Positions 52,052-62,102 are shown, counted from the first letter of the stretch. The stretch is 64,000 nt of DNA from Acidimicrobiia bacterium (GCA_022822905.1 JAJDYE010000036.1:19090-83089); one strand, 5' to 3'. Program-made: numbers and translations. Notes: generated from the sequence alone by a model not told the origin.

Positions 52052-52426
52052 ATGCTTGTCGACGAGACGAGGCGTTTGGCGTTGCTGAGCCGGTTGAGCG
52101 AGGTGCTGGGTGAGGAGGAGGCGAGAACGTTGATCGAGTGTCTGCCTCCTGTGCGCTGGGAACATCTCGCCACCAAAGACGATGTCAAGGCGAGCGAAGA
52201 CCGGATTCGCACCGAGATGAACGGCAAATTCGCCTTGGTCGACGCAGAATTTGCCAGGGTTCACACCCGCATCGACGGCCTAGAGCACAAAATGGAAGCC
52301 GGATTCGAGAGCCTTCGAGGCGAGTTTGCGCTTCAGATGGCCAAGCTGACCCGGACGATGGTGTTCATCATGTCGGGGTTCATGTTGACGATCTGGGGCA
52401 CGATGCTTGGCATCGGGCTGACGTAG
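52052..52426 (+). CDS. Coiled-coil protein with C-terminal membrane anchor (DUF1640-like)
   Basis: A 124-residue protein. Residues 1-45 are a helical region (RLALLSRLSEVLGEEEARTL). LATKDDVKASEDRIRTEM opens a heptad-rich coiled coil to about residue 95, and a single hydrophobic helix (MVFIMSGFMLTIWGTMLGIG) ends the protein. The LATKxD element followed by coiled coil and TM is typical of bacterial DUF1640/CCDC90-like proteins of unknown function. The ATG at 52052 has GGGAGAGG upstream. It is divergent from the AddB-like gene across a 190-bp gap in which no gene was found. Confidence 0.75.
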   Translation: MLVDETRRLALLSRLSEVLGEEEARTLIECLPPVRWEHLATKDDVKASEDRIRTEMNGKFALVDAEFARVHTRIDGLEHKMEAGFESLRGEFALQMAKLTRTMVFIMSGFMLTIWGTMLGIGLT

Positions 52427-52470
52427 CTGCCCAGTGCGCGGCAGGTGATGGAGGGGCTTAGCCTGGTCGG

Positions 52471-53670
52471 GTGAGCGAGTTGAATCGTGAGCTGCTGGCG
52501 TGGGTGAAGGAGTGCTGCGGCCAGGCGGTTGCTGATGCGGTTCGCATTCCGGGGGGTGCTTCCCGCCAGGCGTGGGTGGTGACGCTGGACGATGGGGGAC
52601 GGCGATTCCTGCGGATGGATGCGGGGACATCAGCGCTCTCCGCGGTGGGCTACGGCCTGGCTCGAGAGGCTCGGGCTTATCAGTGGCTAACCGACAAGCC
52701 GGTGCAAGCGGCCGAATTCTGTGGTCTTAGCCCCGATGGGCGTGCGCTGCTGTTGGACTTTGTAGAGGGAGCGCCGGGTCCGCTGAACGATCCCGACCTG
52801 GCCAGGGATTTCATGGGGCAGGTCAATGCCCTTCATGCTCTTGAGCCGCCCGATGATCTGGCCCATGACGATCTAGGGGTGTGGACCCGGCTCTATCGGG
52901 AGCACTGCCCTGAGCCCGATCCGCTGATCGAACTGGGGTTGCGCCAACTGGCTGAGATGGCGCCCGGGCCGCCGGAGCGGGCGGTGCTGGTCCACGGTGA
53001 TCTGGGGCCGGGCAATGTGTTGCACGACGGCCGTCGAGTAACCGGGATGTGTGATTGGGAGCTGGCCCATGTGGGCGATCCCATGGAGGATCTGGCCTGG
53101 ATCACGGTGCGGGCCATGCTCACCCCGTTTGTAGACATCAACACTGCGTTCGAGTGGTACGACGGCCCGGTGGATGCCGAGCGGGTGCGCTACTGGCAGC
53201 TGGCCTGCCAGGTCCGCAACCTCATCGGCCTGGGGGTGACCGGGGCGGCCGGCGGGGACATGGGCATGGGCATGCTGTTTTCCACCCTCCACCGCCGGGT
53301 TACCGCGGAGCTCTTGTGCGAGATCGTCGGAGTGGTGCCGGAGCCCGTTGAGGTGCCCGAGCCGGCCGACACCGAGGCCAGCGCGGTCTACGAAGCCGTG
53401 CTCGACGACCTGCGCACGGTGATCGCACCTGCGTTAGAGGGGTACGCCGCGGCACGGGCCAAATCGGTGGCCCGGCTGGTGCGCTATCTGGACATGGTGG
53501 ATCGCATCGGCCCGGTGCTCGCCGACCAAGACCGAGCTGACCGGGAGCGATTCGACATGGGTGACGACGGCGAGGCCGCCCACTATTGGGCTCGGGCCAC
53601 CCAACGGGAAGAGGCGCTCATGCGCCCGGCCATGGGCCGACTCGCCGGAACCCGGTTGGCTCGGATCTAG
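52471..53670 (+). CDS. APH-family phosphotransferase (ACAD10/FadE36-like kinase domain)
   Basis: A 399-residue aminoglycoside-phosphotransferase-fold protein. IPGGASRQAWVV forms the nucleotide loop, LVHGDLGPGNVLHDG the catalytic Brenner motif near residue 172, and CDWELAHVGDPMEDLAW the metal-binding DxD-like segment near residue 192. The relative placement resembles ACAD10-type kinases of acyl hydroxyls rather than antibiotic kinases. The extended C-terminal helical part (residues 300-399) is unexplained. The start is a GTG at 52471. Its end abuts the convergent RecB-type nuclease gene. Confidence 0.82.
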   Translation: MSELNRELLAWVKECCGQAVADAVRIPGGASRQAWVVTLDDGGRRFLRMDAGTSALSAVGYGLAREARAYQWLTDKPVQAAEFCGLSPDGRALLLDFVEGAPGPLNDPDLARDFMGQVNALHALEPPDDLAHDDLGVWTRLYREHCPEPDPLIELGLRQLAEMAPGPPERAVLVHGDLGPGNVLHDGRRVTGMCDWELAHVGDPMEDLAWITVRAMLTPFVDINTAFEWYDGPVDAERVRYWQLACQVRNLIGLGVTGAAGGDMGMGMLFSTLHRRVTAELLCEIVGVVPEPVEVPEPADTEASAVYEAVLDDLRTVIAPALEGYAAARAKSVARLVRYLDMVDRIGPVLADQDRADRERFDMGDDGEAAHYWARATQREEALMRPAMGRLAGTRLARI

Positions 53671-54587
53671 TCGACGGCCTTTTCGGCTTGGGCGATCCGT
53701 TCGAGGGCGGGGGCATCGGATCGCAGCTTGCCGATCTTGTCGCGGTGGAGCACCTCGGCGGTGCCCTCAGGGCATTGGGCGACGAAGGGGCACCAACCGC
53801 ACAGCGGGCCGGCAGAGGCTTCGAACTCTTGGGAGATGCAGCTCTCCATGATGGCCAGCCAGGTGGTCCGCAGCTCGTCGACGGCCTCGGTGAGGTTCTC
53901 GTCGGTGACTTCCACCTCCACCGCCTTTTGGCCCAGGTAGAGAAGCTGTGCCTTGGCTGGTTTGCGGCCCTCCAGCTCAGTGAGCGCAGCGGCGTACAGC
54001 AGCATCTGGGTGGCGTAGTTGGTGGAGAACCGCTCGGAGGGGGCCTTGCCCGACTTGTAGTCGGTAACCACCAAACCGTCGTCGGTCTGATCAACCCGGT
54101 CGATAATGCCCCGGAACGGAACCCCGTTGATCTCCACTCTCACGTCCTGCTCGGTGGAGGCGACCGTCACCTCGCGGGGGTCCTCCAGATCCCACAGCCC
54201 CTCGATGGCCTTCCAGCCGTTCCACCGAAATTGCAGGCTGGCTTCGTCGTCCAGATCCAGTCCCTGGTAATCCCGGCTGTTCTCCAACTTGGGCCACAGC
54301 TCGCGGGCCAATTCCTTGGCCCGGTCTACCGTGCGGTTCTTCACCGGCTCTTGCATCAGCTTCTCCAGCACCATGTGGGCAAAAGTGCCGGTGACCGCGG
54401 GCTCCCCAGGCGGGTCGGGCAGGCGGTCGACGTAGCGGAACTTCCAGCGCCGAGCGCACTCCCGATAAGACGACGCACTGGAGGGAGACAGGTGCTTGGG
54501 GACGTAGCGCTCCGGGATCTCCATGAGTTTGTCGCTGGCGGGCTCTGCGGCGGGTTCGGCCTGTTCGACGGGATCGGTCATGGTCAT
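53667..54587 (-). CDS. RecB-family PD-(D/E)XK exonuclease
   Basis: A 306-residue stand-alone nuclease. LSPSSASSYRECARRWKFRYVDRL is the N-terminal arginine-rich/Cys motif. TGTFAHMVLEKLM supplies the His, PFRGIIDRVDQTDDGLVVTDYKSGKAPS the D...DxK core, and GPLCGWCPFVAQCPEG the C-terminal Cys cluster that, with the first Cys, can bind an iron-sulfur cluster. The layout is like Cas4/AddB nuclease domains. It lies 29 bp downstream of parE on the same strand. Its role is unproven; end processing or replication repair are the obvious choices. Confidence 0.87.
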   Translation of the reverse strand: MTMTDPVEQAEPAAEPASDKLMEIPERYVPKHLSPSSASSYRECARRWKFRYVDRLPDPPGEPAVTGTFAHMVLEKLMQEPVKNRTVDRAKELARELWPKLENSRDYQGLDLDDEASLQFRWNGWKAIEGLWDLEDPREVTVASTEQDVRVEINGVPFRGIIDRVDQTDDGLVVTDYKSGKAPSERFSTNYATQMLLYAAALTELEGRKPAKAQLLYLGQKAVEVEVTDENLTEAVDELRTTWLAIMESCISQEFEASAGPLCGWCPFVAQCPEGTAEVLHRDKIGKLRSDAPALERIAQAEKAVD

Positions 54588-54616
54588 GTCTGTTTACCTG
54601 ATTTCTCTCATGGCCG

Positions 54617-56701
54617 TCAGTAATCGAGGGCGTCGCGGTCGACCAGCTCGCTGTGGGCGACCAGGAAGTCCTTGCGGCGGCTCACATCCGATCCCATCAG
54701 GGTCTCGAACATCTCCTCGGCCTTCTTCACGTCGTCGATGGTGAGCAGTCGCAGCGTGCGGGTTTCGGGATCCAGGGCGCACTCGGCCAGCTCGTCGGTG
54801 TCCATCTCGCCCAGCCCCTTGAACCGGGACCACCGGATGTTCTCCGCCTTTCGATTGCCCTTGGCCAGCTCGGCGGTGATCTCGTCCCGCTCGGCATCGG
54901 ACCACGCCCGGTAGGTCTGGTCGCCCACCTTGGCGGTGTACAGCGGGGGCTGGGCGGCGAATACCCGTCCTGCCTCCAGCATCGGGCGCATGAATTTATG
55001 GATGAGGGTGAGCAGCAGGCAGCGGATGTGGCTGCCGTCCACATCCGCGTCGCACAGGATCACGATGCGCCCGTACCGGGCTTTGTCGATCTTGAAGTCT
55101 TCGCCCGAGCCCGCCCCCATGGCGGTGAACAGGGCTTGGGCCTCAGCGTTGTCCAACACCTGCTTCACCGACGACTTGGCCGCGTTCACCACCTTGCCCC
55201 TCAAGGGCAGGATGGCCATGTTCTCGGCGTTGCGTCCCGCCTTGGCCGGGCCGGCGGCCGAGTCGCCCTCCACCAGGATGAGCTCGGATTCCGGGCCGTG
55301 AACCCGGCAGTCAGCCAGCTTGTCGGGCATCCCGGTGGAGCCCAGAGATGCGGCCCGCCGCTTGTTCTCCAGGGTCTGGCGGGCCGACACCCGGCTCAGC
55401 ACCGCATCGGCGATCTTTGCTTGCAGGGCGGTTACGTGGCTCTTGGGGCCGGTTTGGAACCAGCTCTCCAACCCGTCTTTGAGCACGTTGTAGACGATGG
55501 ACTGCACCGGCGGTGTACCCAGCTCCTGTTTGGTCTGGCCCCGGAACTGCGGCTCGGGCAGGGTGACTTTGACCGCGGCCACCAAACCCTCCTGAACGTC
55601 TTCGCGCTGGGCCCGGTCGTTGCCCTGCTTGGCCAGGCGGGCCAGCTTCTTGGAGTCGGCCAGCAGGCTGTCGTTGACCGCCCGGGTCAAGGCCCGCTCA
55701 AAACCGGCCAGATGGGTGCCGCCGTGAGGGGTGGGGATGGTGTTGACAAAGGTGACCACCTTGGTGTCGTAGTCCTTCGCCCAGCGCATGGCGATGTCCA
55801 CCTGGCACTGCCGGGTGACCACGGTCATGGCCCCGTCCACCGGCACCTTCTCCTCGAATTCCTCTTCTCCCGGGATGGAGATAACCTCGGTCACGGCTTC
55901 GGAGGCCGACAGGTAGCCCACCAGGTCGGCTAACCCCCCGTGGGAGATCAAATCGACCGGTTCGTTGTCGTGGCTGCGGCGCTTGTCCTCCAGCCTGATC
56001 CGCAGTCCGGGCACCAGGAAGCAGGCCTGCTGGGCCCGCTGGCGGATGGTTTCGAAGTCCACTGCGGCGTCGGGGTCGAACATGTCCCGATCGGGCCAGA
56101 ACCGGATGCGGGTGCCGGTCTTGCGGGTGGAGCGGACCCGCCGCAGCTTGCTGCCCTTGGAGAACTTGTCCCCGTCGAGCTGTCCGGCCTTTTGCTGCAC
56201 GAACCAGAGCTGCCAGGTGGCGCCGTCGCGGTCCACCTCAGCCCGGAGCCGGGTGGACAGGGCGTTGACCACCGAAGCGCCTACTCCGTGCAGCCCGCCG
56301 GAGGCGCCGTACACGCCGCCGCCGAACTTGCCGCCGGAGTGCAGCTCGGTGAGCACCACCTCAAGGGCCGACACCTTCTTGGTGGGATGGGGGTCGATCG
56401 GGATGCCTCGGCCGTTGTCGGCTACCTCCACCGAGTTGTCGGCGTGGAGGGTCACGTCGATGCGGGTGGCGAAACCGGCCCCGGCTTCGTCCACCCCGTT
56501 GTCAATCAGCTCCCACACCAGATGCATGAGGCCGTCGCTTCCGGTGCCCCCGATGTACATGCCGGGGCGCTTGCGGACGGCTTCCAACCCCTCGAGGGTG
56601 ACGATGTCGGAGGCTTCGTAGCTGCCGTTGCCGTTTCCCCCGTTGGGAGGGGTGAACAAGTCGGCCTTCTTGCCCCCGGCGCGGGTGGTCTTGGTCACCA
56701 T
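54617..56701 (-). CDS. parE: DNA topoisomerase IV/gyrase subunit B (ParE-type)
   Basis: A 694-residue type IIA topoisomerase ATPase subunit. The GHKL domain shows EAVRKRPGMYIGGTG, WELIDNGVDEA, VEVADNGRGIPIDPHP and ASGGLHGVGASVVNALS. The transducer and TOPRIM follow, with LILVEGDSAAGPAKAGR, ILPLRGKVVN and LCDADVDGSHIRCLLLTL. FKGLGEMDTDELAE lies near the C-terminus. Gene order (A subunit first, 7-bp overlap) and the N-terminal sequence resemble Streptomyces parE more than the dnaA-linked gyrB, but this subtype call is inferential. It works with the ParC-like subunit in decatenation. Confidence 0.88.
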   Translation of the reverse strand: MVTKTTRAGGKKADLFTPPNGGNGNGSYEASDIVTLEGLEAVRKRPGMYIGGTGSDGLMHLVWELIDNGVDEAGAGFATRIDVTLHADNSVEVADNGRGIPIDPHPTKKVSALEVVLTELHSGGKFGGGVYGASGGLHGVGASVVNALSTRLRAEVDRDGATWQLWFVQQKAGQLDGDKFSKGSKLRRVRSTRKTGTRIRFWPDRDMFDPDAAVDFETIRQRAQQACFLVPGLRIRLEDKRRSHDNEPVDLISHGGLADLVGYLSASEAVTEVISIPGEEEFEEKVPVDGAMTVVTRQCQVDIAMRWAKDYDTKVVTFVNTIPTPHGGTHLAGFERALTRAVNDSLLADSKKLARLAKQGNDRAQREDVQEGLVAAVKVTLPEPQFRGQTKQELGTPPVQSIVYNVLKDGLESWFQTGPKSHVTALQAKIADAVLSRVSARQTLENKRRAASLGSTGMPDKLADCRVHGPESELILVEGDSAAGPAKAGRNAENMAILPLRGKVVNAAKSSVKQVLDNAEAQALFTAMGAGSGEDFKIDKARYGRIVILCDADVDGSHIRCLLLTLIHKFMRPMLEAGRVFAAQPPLYTAKVGDQTYRAWSDAERDEITAELAKGNRKAENIRWSRFKGLGEMDTDELAECALDPETRTLRLLTIDDVKKAEEMFETLMGSDVSRRKDFLVAHSELVDRDALDY

Positions 56702-59115
56702 CGGGGCATCCCCACGCTCAAGACCACCGCGTGGTCGGCGTCACCGTTCTCCAAGGGGAACGGCACCGGGGCCTTGGCCGGCTTGCCGTTGTCGTCCACC
56801 TCGGCCAGAAGATCGGCGGCCGGGGCGATCACGGCCATGGCCAGCGGCTCCCCCCCGCCCAACTGGGTGCCCACCCCGTCGCGCCCGGTGGCCGGGATGT
56901 CGGTTACCGGTGTGATGTCCACCGAGCCGTTTGCGCCCACCATGATCACGGCCTCGTCGCCCACCACACCGGCGGCGGCGATGATCCGGTCGCCGTTCTT
57001 GAGCTTCATGCCCCTTACCCCCGATGCCCCCCGCCCCTGGACGGAGACTGATTCGATCGGGGCCCGCAGCGCCCGACCGTGGGCGCTCACCAACACCATC
57101 TCGGCGGTGTCCGGCGCACAGAAGGCGGCCTCCACCTTGTCGTTGGGCTTCAGCTTGATCACCTGCTTGGCCGCCCGGCCCTTGTCGGCGTCAGACAGGT
57201 CCACGCGCTTGACCGTGCCGCCTGCGGTGACCAGGGTCAGCGGATCACTGCCGGGCAGCACCAGCGTGAGCACCGCCTCGCTGCGAATGGTTCCGAACAC
57301 CTCGGAAGCTCCCGCGCCCCGGCTGCGGCCCGACACCTCGGGAATGGCTGAAACCGACGAGGCGATCACCCGACCGGCCGAGGTCACCGCCAGCACGGTG
57401 TCGCCGAGGTCGGCCTCCACCGATGCGGTCAACAGGTCGTGGCGCCCGAACTGCGATCGCCGCCTCCCCCCGACCGATGCCCGGCCCACGACGCCGGTGG
57501 TGGACAGGGTGACCACACACGGCCCCTCGGCTTTCGGAGTCAGCTCTTCAACCGGGGTGGCCTCGTACACCGGGGCGTCTTGGTGGGCCACGATCTCGGT
57601 TCGGCGATCCTGGCCGAACTGCTCGACCAAATCGTCCAGCTCCTTCAGCACCACCGTGCGCTGGCGTTGATCAGAGCCCAGCAGCTTCTCCAACTCGTCG
57701 ATCAGGGCAATCAGCTCGTCGCGCTCGTCGATGATCTTCTGCTTCTCCAGCGCGGTGAGCCGCCGCAGCTGCATGTCCAGGATGTGGGCGGCCTGAACCT
57801 CGGTCAGGTCCAGGGCGTCTTGCAAGCGCTGTCGGGCCTCGGCGGCGTCGTCGGACCCCCGGATGATGGCCACCACCTCGTCGATGTTGTCCAAGGCGGT
57901 GATCAGCCCCTCCAGGATGTGGTGGCGGTCGCGGGCCCGGCCCAAGCGAAACCGGGTGCGCCGCACCACCACATTCAGGCGGTGGTCGATGTAGTGACGG
58001 CACAGGTCGTAGAGGCCCACGGTGGTGGGCACCCCGTTCACCAACACCACGTTGTTCACCGCGAAGGTCTCCTCCAGTGGGGTGAGCCGGAACAGGTCGT
58101 AGTACAGCTTCTCGGGCTCCACATGGGGCTCGCACTCGATGAGGATGCGCAGGCCGTGGTGGCGGTCGGAGAGGTTGCGGGCATCGTGGATGCCGGGCAG
58201 CTTGCCGTCGACGATCAGGTCGTTGATGCGCTTCACCACCTTCTCGGGCCCGACCATGAAGGGGAGCTCGGTAACCTCGATGCCCTTGCGGCTGCGGGTG
58301 AGCTTCACCGGCGCCATCTTGGCCTGGACGCGGATCGAGCCCCGCCCGCTCTCGCAGATCTGGCGCAGCCCGCCCTCCTCGGAGTCGATGGCCATCCCCC
58401 CGGAGGGGAAGTCGGGACCGGGCAGCACATCGAGCAACTGGTCGATGGTGGGCTTGGGCCGGCGCTTGGTCATCACCAGCCGAATGGCCTCGGCCACCTC
58501 CCGCAGGTTGTGGGGGGCCATGTTGGTGGCCATGCCCACCGCGATACCGGTGGTGCCGTTCACCAGCAGGTTGGGCAGCCGGCCCGGCAGGCACTCGGGC
58601 TCGGTGCTGTCGCCGTCGTAGGTGGGCCGGTGGTCCACGGTGTCCTCGTCGATCTCGGCCAGCATCTCCATGGCCGCGTCGGCCAGGCGGCACTCGGTGT
58701 AGCGGGGGGCGGCCGGGGGGTCGTCGAGGGTGCCGAAGTTGCCGTGAGGGTCGATCAGGGCGATGGGCCGGGAGAACTCCTGGGCCAGCCGCACGAGGGC
58801 GTCGTAGATGGCGGCATCGCCGTGGGGGTGGTACTTGCCCATGGTGTCGCCCACCACCCGCGCGCTCTTGCGATGGGGCCCGTCGGGGCGGATCCCCATG
58901 TTGAGCATGGAGTAGAGGATGCGGCGCTGTACCGGCTTCAGCCCGTCGCGGGCATCGGGGATGGCCCGGGAGGTGATGACCGACAGTGAGTAAGCCAGAA
59001 ACGACTCCGACATCTCCTCGTCGACGGGGACAGGCACGATCTCGCGGGCAAAATCGACATCGGTGTGGCGATCGTCCGACACGCTGTCGAGCGGTAGCTG
59101 TAATTCTGGGGGCAT
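56695..59115 (-). CDS. parC: DNA topoisomerase IV/gyrase subunit A (ParC-type)
   Basis: An 806-residue DNA-cleaving subunit. [19 protein letters not shown] is at residue 51, the quinolone-pocket loop [19 protein letters not shown] at 94-112, and the catalytic Tyr is Y139 in PRYTECRLA. The C-terminal beta-pinwheel (about 505-806) begins near [14 protein letters not shown]. The GyrA box is not clear; [12 protein letters not shown] may be a degenerate version, which fits a decatenase. A101 sits where Ser83 of E. coli GyrA lies, and the Asp87 equivalent (D105) is kept. The ATG is at 59115; the stop overlaps the parE start. Confidence 0.88.
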   Translation of the reverse strand: MPPELQLPLDSVSDDRHTDVDFAREIVPVPVDEEMSESFLAYSLSVITSRAIPDARDGLKPVQRRILYSMLNMGIRPDGPHRKSARVVGDTMGKYHPHGDAAIYDALVRLAQEFSRPIALIDPHGNFGTLDDPPAAPRYTECRLADAAMEMLAEIDEDTVDHRPTYDGDSTEPECLPGRLPNLLVNGTTGIAVGMATNMAPHNLREVAEAIRLVMTKRRPKPTIDQLLDVLPGPDFPSGGMAIDSEEGGLRQICESGRGSIRVQAKMAPVKLTRSRKGIEVTELPFMVGPEKVVKRINDLIVDGKLPGIHDARNLSDRHHGLRILIECEPHVEPEKLYYDLFRLTPLEETFAVNNVVLVNGVPTTVGLYDLCRHYIDHRLNVVVRRTRFRLGRARDRHHILEGLITALDNIDEVVAIIRGSDDAAEARQRLQDALDLTEVQAAHILDMQLRRLTALEKQKIIDERDELIALIDELEKLLGSDQRQRTVVLKELDDLVEQFGQDRRTEIVAHQDAPVYEATPVEELTPKAEGPCVVTLSTTGVVGRASVGGRRRSQFGRHDLLTASVEADLGDTVLAVTSAGRVIASSVSAIPEVSGRSRGAGASEVFGTIRSEAVLTLVLPGSDPLTLVTAGGTVKRVDLSDADKGRAAKQVIKLKPNDKVEAAFCAPDTAEMVLVSAHGRALRAPIESVSVQGRGASGVRGMKLKNGDRIIAAAGVVGDEAVIMVGANGSVDITPVTDIPATGRDGVGTQLGGGEPLAMAVIAPAADLLAEVDDNGKPAKAPVPFPLENGDADHAVVLSVGMPRW

Positions 59116-59229
59116 GGTTCCCTTAGCGGATTTTCGAAGGGGGAAATGTGGGGTTTTACCCCTGATTAGAAGGTACCCGCCAGCGGTGACGATTAGTGGT
59201 CAATCAGGCAGATCAGCCAAGCAATTCCG

Positions 59230-59982
59230 TCAAATCTTGGGTATTCGGGAGCGGCTGAGCCGCACCGTTTGGCCGAAGGAGCGGAGAGCGGCCCGCAGCG
59301 CCCGCCAGCCAAGGATCGACACCACGCCGGTGGTGCGGTCTCGGTGGGGCACCGGCACCTCGGCCAGGCGGGCCCCGGATCGGGCCAGCATGCCCGACAG
59401 CACCACGTTGGGGGCGAAGGTGTCGTCGGGAATGGGGGCCAGCAGCGGGGCCAGGGCAGAAGAGCGCATCAGCCGGTAGGGGCAGTTCACATCGGCCAGG
59501 CGGCAGCCGAAGGCCGTCCGGGCGGTGAGACGGGCAGCCCGGGTGATGGCCCGCCGGCCCGCCGACTGGTTCCGGTTGGAGCGAATGCCGATCACCGCGT
59601 CCACATCGTGGCGAAGCCCCCATAGCTCGCCAAACGAAGCCGCCGGCATCTCGTCGTCGGAGTCGGTCTGGAACACCCACTGGGCGGTCACCGCTCCCCG
59701 CCGGTAGCCCCGCAGAATGGTGGGCCCGTGGCCGCTGTTGGGTTTGACGTCCACCACCAACCGAGGATGGCGCTCGGCCACCGCCCGCAGAACCTGCTCG
59801 CTGGCGTCGGTGGCCCCGTCCACAATGGCCACCAACTCGTAGTGGATCCCCAGCCCGTCGAGCACCTCCAGCCAGCTCTCGGTTACCGAGCCGACGATCT
59901 CCTCCTCGTTGTACACCGGCATGACCGCGCACAACTCAAGCCGGCCGGCCGCTTCGGCGCCGACCGCTCCGGTGTCGGTCAC
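59230..59982 (-). CDS. Family 2 glycosyltransferase
   Basis: A GT-A glycosyltransferase of about 250 residues. CAVMPVYNEEEIVGSV opens the nucleotide-sugar domain, IVDGATDASEQVLR follows, and FQTDSDDEMPA contains the metal-binding DxD-type motif near residue 103. It resembles polyprenyl-phosphate sugar transferases (DPM1-like) but lacks extra TM segments. The GTG at 59982 is chosen because it overlaps the upstream SDR stop by 4 bp; a longer frame exists only inside that SDR. The sugar and acceptor are unknown. Confidence 0.85.
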   Translation of the reverse strand: MTDTGAVGAEAAGRLELCAVMPVYNEEEIVGSVTESWLEVLDGLGIHYELVAIVDGATDASEQVLRAVAERHPRLVVDVKPNSGHGPTILRGYRRGAVTAQWVFQTDSDDEMPAASFGELWGLRHDVDAVIGIRSNRNQSAGRRAITRAARLTARTAFGCRLADVNCPYRLMRSSALAPLLAPIPDDTFAPNVVLSGMLARSGARLAEVPVPHRDRTTGVVSILGWRALRAALRSFGQTVRLSRSRIPKI

Positions 59983-60932
59983 TCTTGGGTGCTCTGGGCC
60001 AGAAGCTGCGCTTCCTTCTCGGCGAGGATGGCGCCGCTCAGGTCGTAGCGGATGGCGGCGGTGTTGGGCTCCGGGCCGGGCCAACCGGGCAGCAGGCCCC
60101 GCTCGTGGCAGAAGAACTGGGCCTCGACGTTGGTGCCGTTCAGCTCCGAGGCCTCGGGATCGGTGGCCAGCCAGGCCACCACCGCGCCGATCACATCGGC
60201 GGGCTGGCCGGTGTCCTCGAAGCCGAACTGGGCCATGTCTTGGGCGATGCGCTCGGTGGAGATGTAGCCCGGCTGCACGTTGAAGGTGTTGATGCCCTGG
60301 GCGCCGTGCTCCGCGGCCAAGAACCCAGCCACCCGGTGAAAGGCGCCCTTGCTGATGCCATAGCCCATGCCCCAGCCCCCGTCGCCCGCCGCCTCGGTGG
60401 GATCGGCGTAGCCCGAGGCCGAGGTGATGTTCACCAGGGTGCCGCTACCCCGCTCGATCATCTGGGGCAAAAGCGCCTTGATGAGCACCAGAGGGGCCAG
60501 GCAGTTGGCCTTCAGGTGGTGGTCGAGCAGCTCGATCGGGGTGTCGAGCAGGCGGTCCATGTGGCCGGGGCCGATATAGCGCCCGTTGTTCACCACCACG
60601 TCCACCCGCCCCCACTGCTCCAACACCGTGGCCGCCGCGGCCTCCAAAGAGTCGAAGTCCAACAAATCGGCTGCCACGATCAGCGCATCGCTCCCGGCCT
60701 CGGCCACCAGCGCGGCAGTGGCCGACAGGCTGCCGGGCAGCGGCGAGGTGTCCGACCGCTTCACCGTGGACGAGTGCTCCCGCTGCTCGCCGTCGGTCAC
60801 CGTCCGAGCCGACACCGCCACATCAAAGCCCGCCCGGGCCAGATGCACCGAGCAAGACTTCCCAATCCCCCGGCTAGCCCCGGTCACAAACGCCACTGGT
60901 CGATCACCCATGGCCGTAGTCTGCCCGCTCAC
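59979..60932 (-). CDS. Short-chain dehydrogenase/reductase
   Basis: A 317-residue SDR. VTGASRGIGKS is at residue 16, an inserted loop of about 30 residues (DGEQREHSSTVKRSDTSPLPG) follows strand 2, NNGRYIGPG takes the NNAG position, ITSASGYADP the Ser, and YGISKGAFH the Tyr/Lys. The inserted loop resembles that seen in the SDR at 11017 (STKESPKPLPGT), placing both in one subgroup. It is translationally coupled to the glycosyltransferase. It marks the left edge of the IS-rich end of the window. Confidence 0.87.
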   Translation of the reverse strand: MSGQTTAMGDRPVAFVTGASRGIGKSCSVHLARAGFDVAVSARTVTDGEQREHSSTVKRSDTSPLPGSLSATAALVAEAGSDALIVAADLLDFDSLEAAAATVLEQWGRVDVVVNNGRYIGPGHMDRLLDTPIELLDHHLKANCLAPLVLIKALLPQMIERGSGTLVNITSASGYADPTEAAGDGGWGMGYGISKGAFHRVAGFLAAEHGAQGINTFNVQPGYISTERIAQDMAQFGFEDTGQPADVIGAVVAWLATDPEASELNGTNVEAQFFCHERGLLPGWPGPEPNTAAIRYDLSGAILAEKEAQLLAQSTQE

Positions 60933-61056
60933 GTCCTGTGACTGCTCGTCGAGCCAGGATGGGCGCTCTCAGCTCCCGCCATGGTGGTCGCCTGCCCTCT
61001 CGATGCCGGCGGCTCCCCTGGGCGCGGTCGGCTCGGCTGTGGTGGGCGTCGTGGTC

Positions 61057-61339
61057 CTAGGCGTGGTCGGCCATGGAGGAACCGACGAGCCGCCTGGGGC
61101 CGACGTCGAGCACGACGGCGAGGCGCGGCCAGCTTCGCCACCTTGGGCCTGCGCCCCCGGGTGTCGGCCCCCGCCTGCGCCGCCTCGGCGCAATAGGCCC
61201 CGGGCCCGCCGCGCCCCAGCTCGCGCTGAACCGTGGTGGGATGGCGGCCCAGCCGCCTCGCCGTCTCCGCGGCGCTGCACCTCGCCCGCGCCATCTCCTC
61301 GATCCGGACACGCTCCTCGAAACAAAGCCGCCGTGCCAT
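61057..61339 (-). pseudogene. IS30-family transposase N-terminal remnant
   Basis: On the minus strand, an ATG at 61339 gives ARRLCFEERVRIEEMARA, then AAETARRLGRHPTTVQREL, the HTH_38 DNA-binding domain of IS30 transposases. After GRRPKVAKLA at about 61127 the frame is lost and similarity continues in another frame to a stop near 61057. The DDE domain is absent. It is an inactive fragment. The sequence 60933-61056 and 61340-61439 shows no gene. Confidence 0.6.
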
Positions 61340-61439
61340 ACTGGAAACCTTCACCGGTTGGTTGTCGCCAACACACCGGCCATCATGGCCGATCTGTCGC
61401 GACACTCATACTGTTTGGGTTCTCTCGTCGGGGGCGGGC

Positions 61440-62102
61440 CTGACCCGAGTTGCGACCGGCTGTTTATGCCTTTCGGTGGATCTGTCGGCTCGTTTCCGGC
61501 GGGAGGGCGCGCACCGACCGGTGAGGGTCAGGTGGGACAAGCGCGTCTGGGAGTGCCGCAGCCCGCGGTGCGGTGCGGGATCTTGGACTGAGCGCTCAGA
61601 GTTGGCCGGGCCGCGCCGGGTGCTCGCCTCTCGGGCTGAGCGGTGGGCTGCGGACCGGCTGGCCGCGGTGGAGGGCTCGGTGGCGGCCGCGGCCCGCCGT
61701 CTGGGGGTGAGCTGGCACACCGTGTGGACGGCCGTAGCCGAGGCCGCAGAGCAGATCGCCGGCGACCCCGACAGGGTCGGCCAGGTCGCCCGGCTGGGCT
61801 TCGACGAGACCGTCATGGCCTCGGTCGCCCGTCGCCGGCGACGGCGGTTCATCACCGCCGCGGTCGACGCATCCACCGGCCAGATCGTCGACGTGTTCGA
61901 CGGGAGAGACGCTGCCGACCTGCGCGAATGGGTGTCCCAGCAGCCCCGGTGGTGGGCCCAGGCTGTCGAGGTGGTCTGCGTCGACCCCCACGATGGCTAC
62001 CGCAGCGCGATACGACAACTCGCCCGCGACGGCAGCCTGCCCGCCGCCACAGAGGTCGCCGCCGACCCGTTCCACATCGTGCGGCTGGCGAACAACGATT
62101 TT
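61440..62102 (+). pseudogene. ISL3-family transposase, truncated at both ends
   Basis: The plus-strand frame reads RPVRVRWDKRVWECRSPRCG (zinc-finger-side motif), AARRLGVSWHTVWTAVAEAA (HTH), LGFDETVM (first catalytic Asp), TGQIVDVFDGRDAADL, VCVDPHDGYRSAIRQ (second Asp) and DPFHIVRLANN, the ordered blocks of ISL3 transposases. The N-terminal CxxC finger is degraded. The protein stops matching at about 62100, before the last catalytic Glu. It is inactive, and the breakpoint near 62100 is probably another insertion or deletion junction. Confidence 0.7.

Noticed and set aside
52052..52426. Toxin-antitoxin component
   Set aside because: Small and membrane-anchored, but there is no partner gene and the LATKxD plus coiled-coil pattern fits DUF1640-like proteins better.
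61233..61440. N-terminal portion of the long open frame leading into the ISL3 remnant as true coding sequence
   Set aside because: It is antisense to the IS30 remnant and shows no ISL3 zinc-finger pattern.
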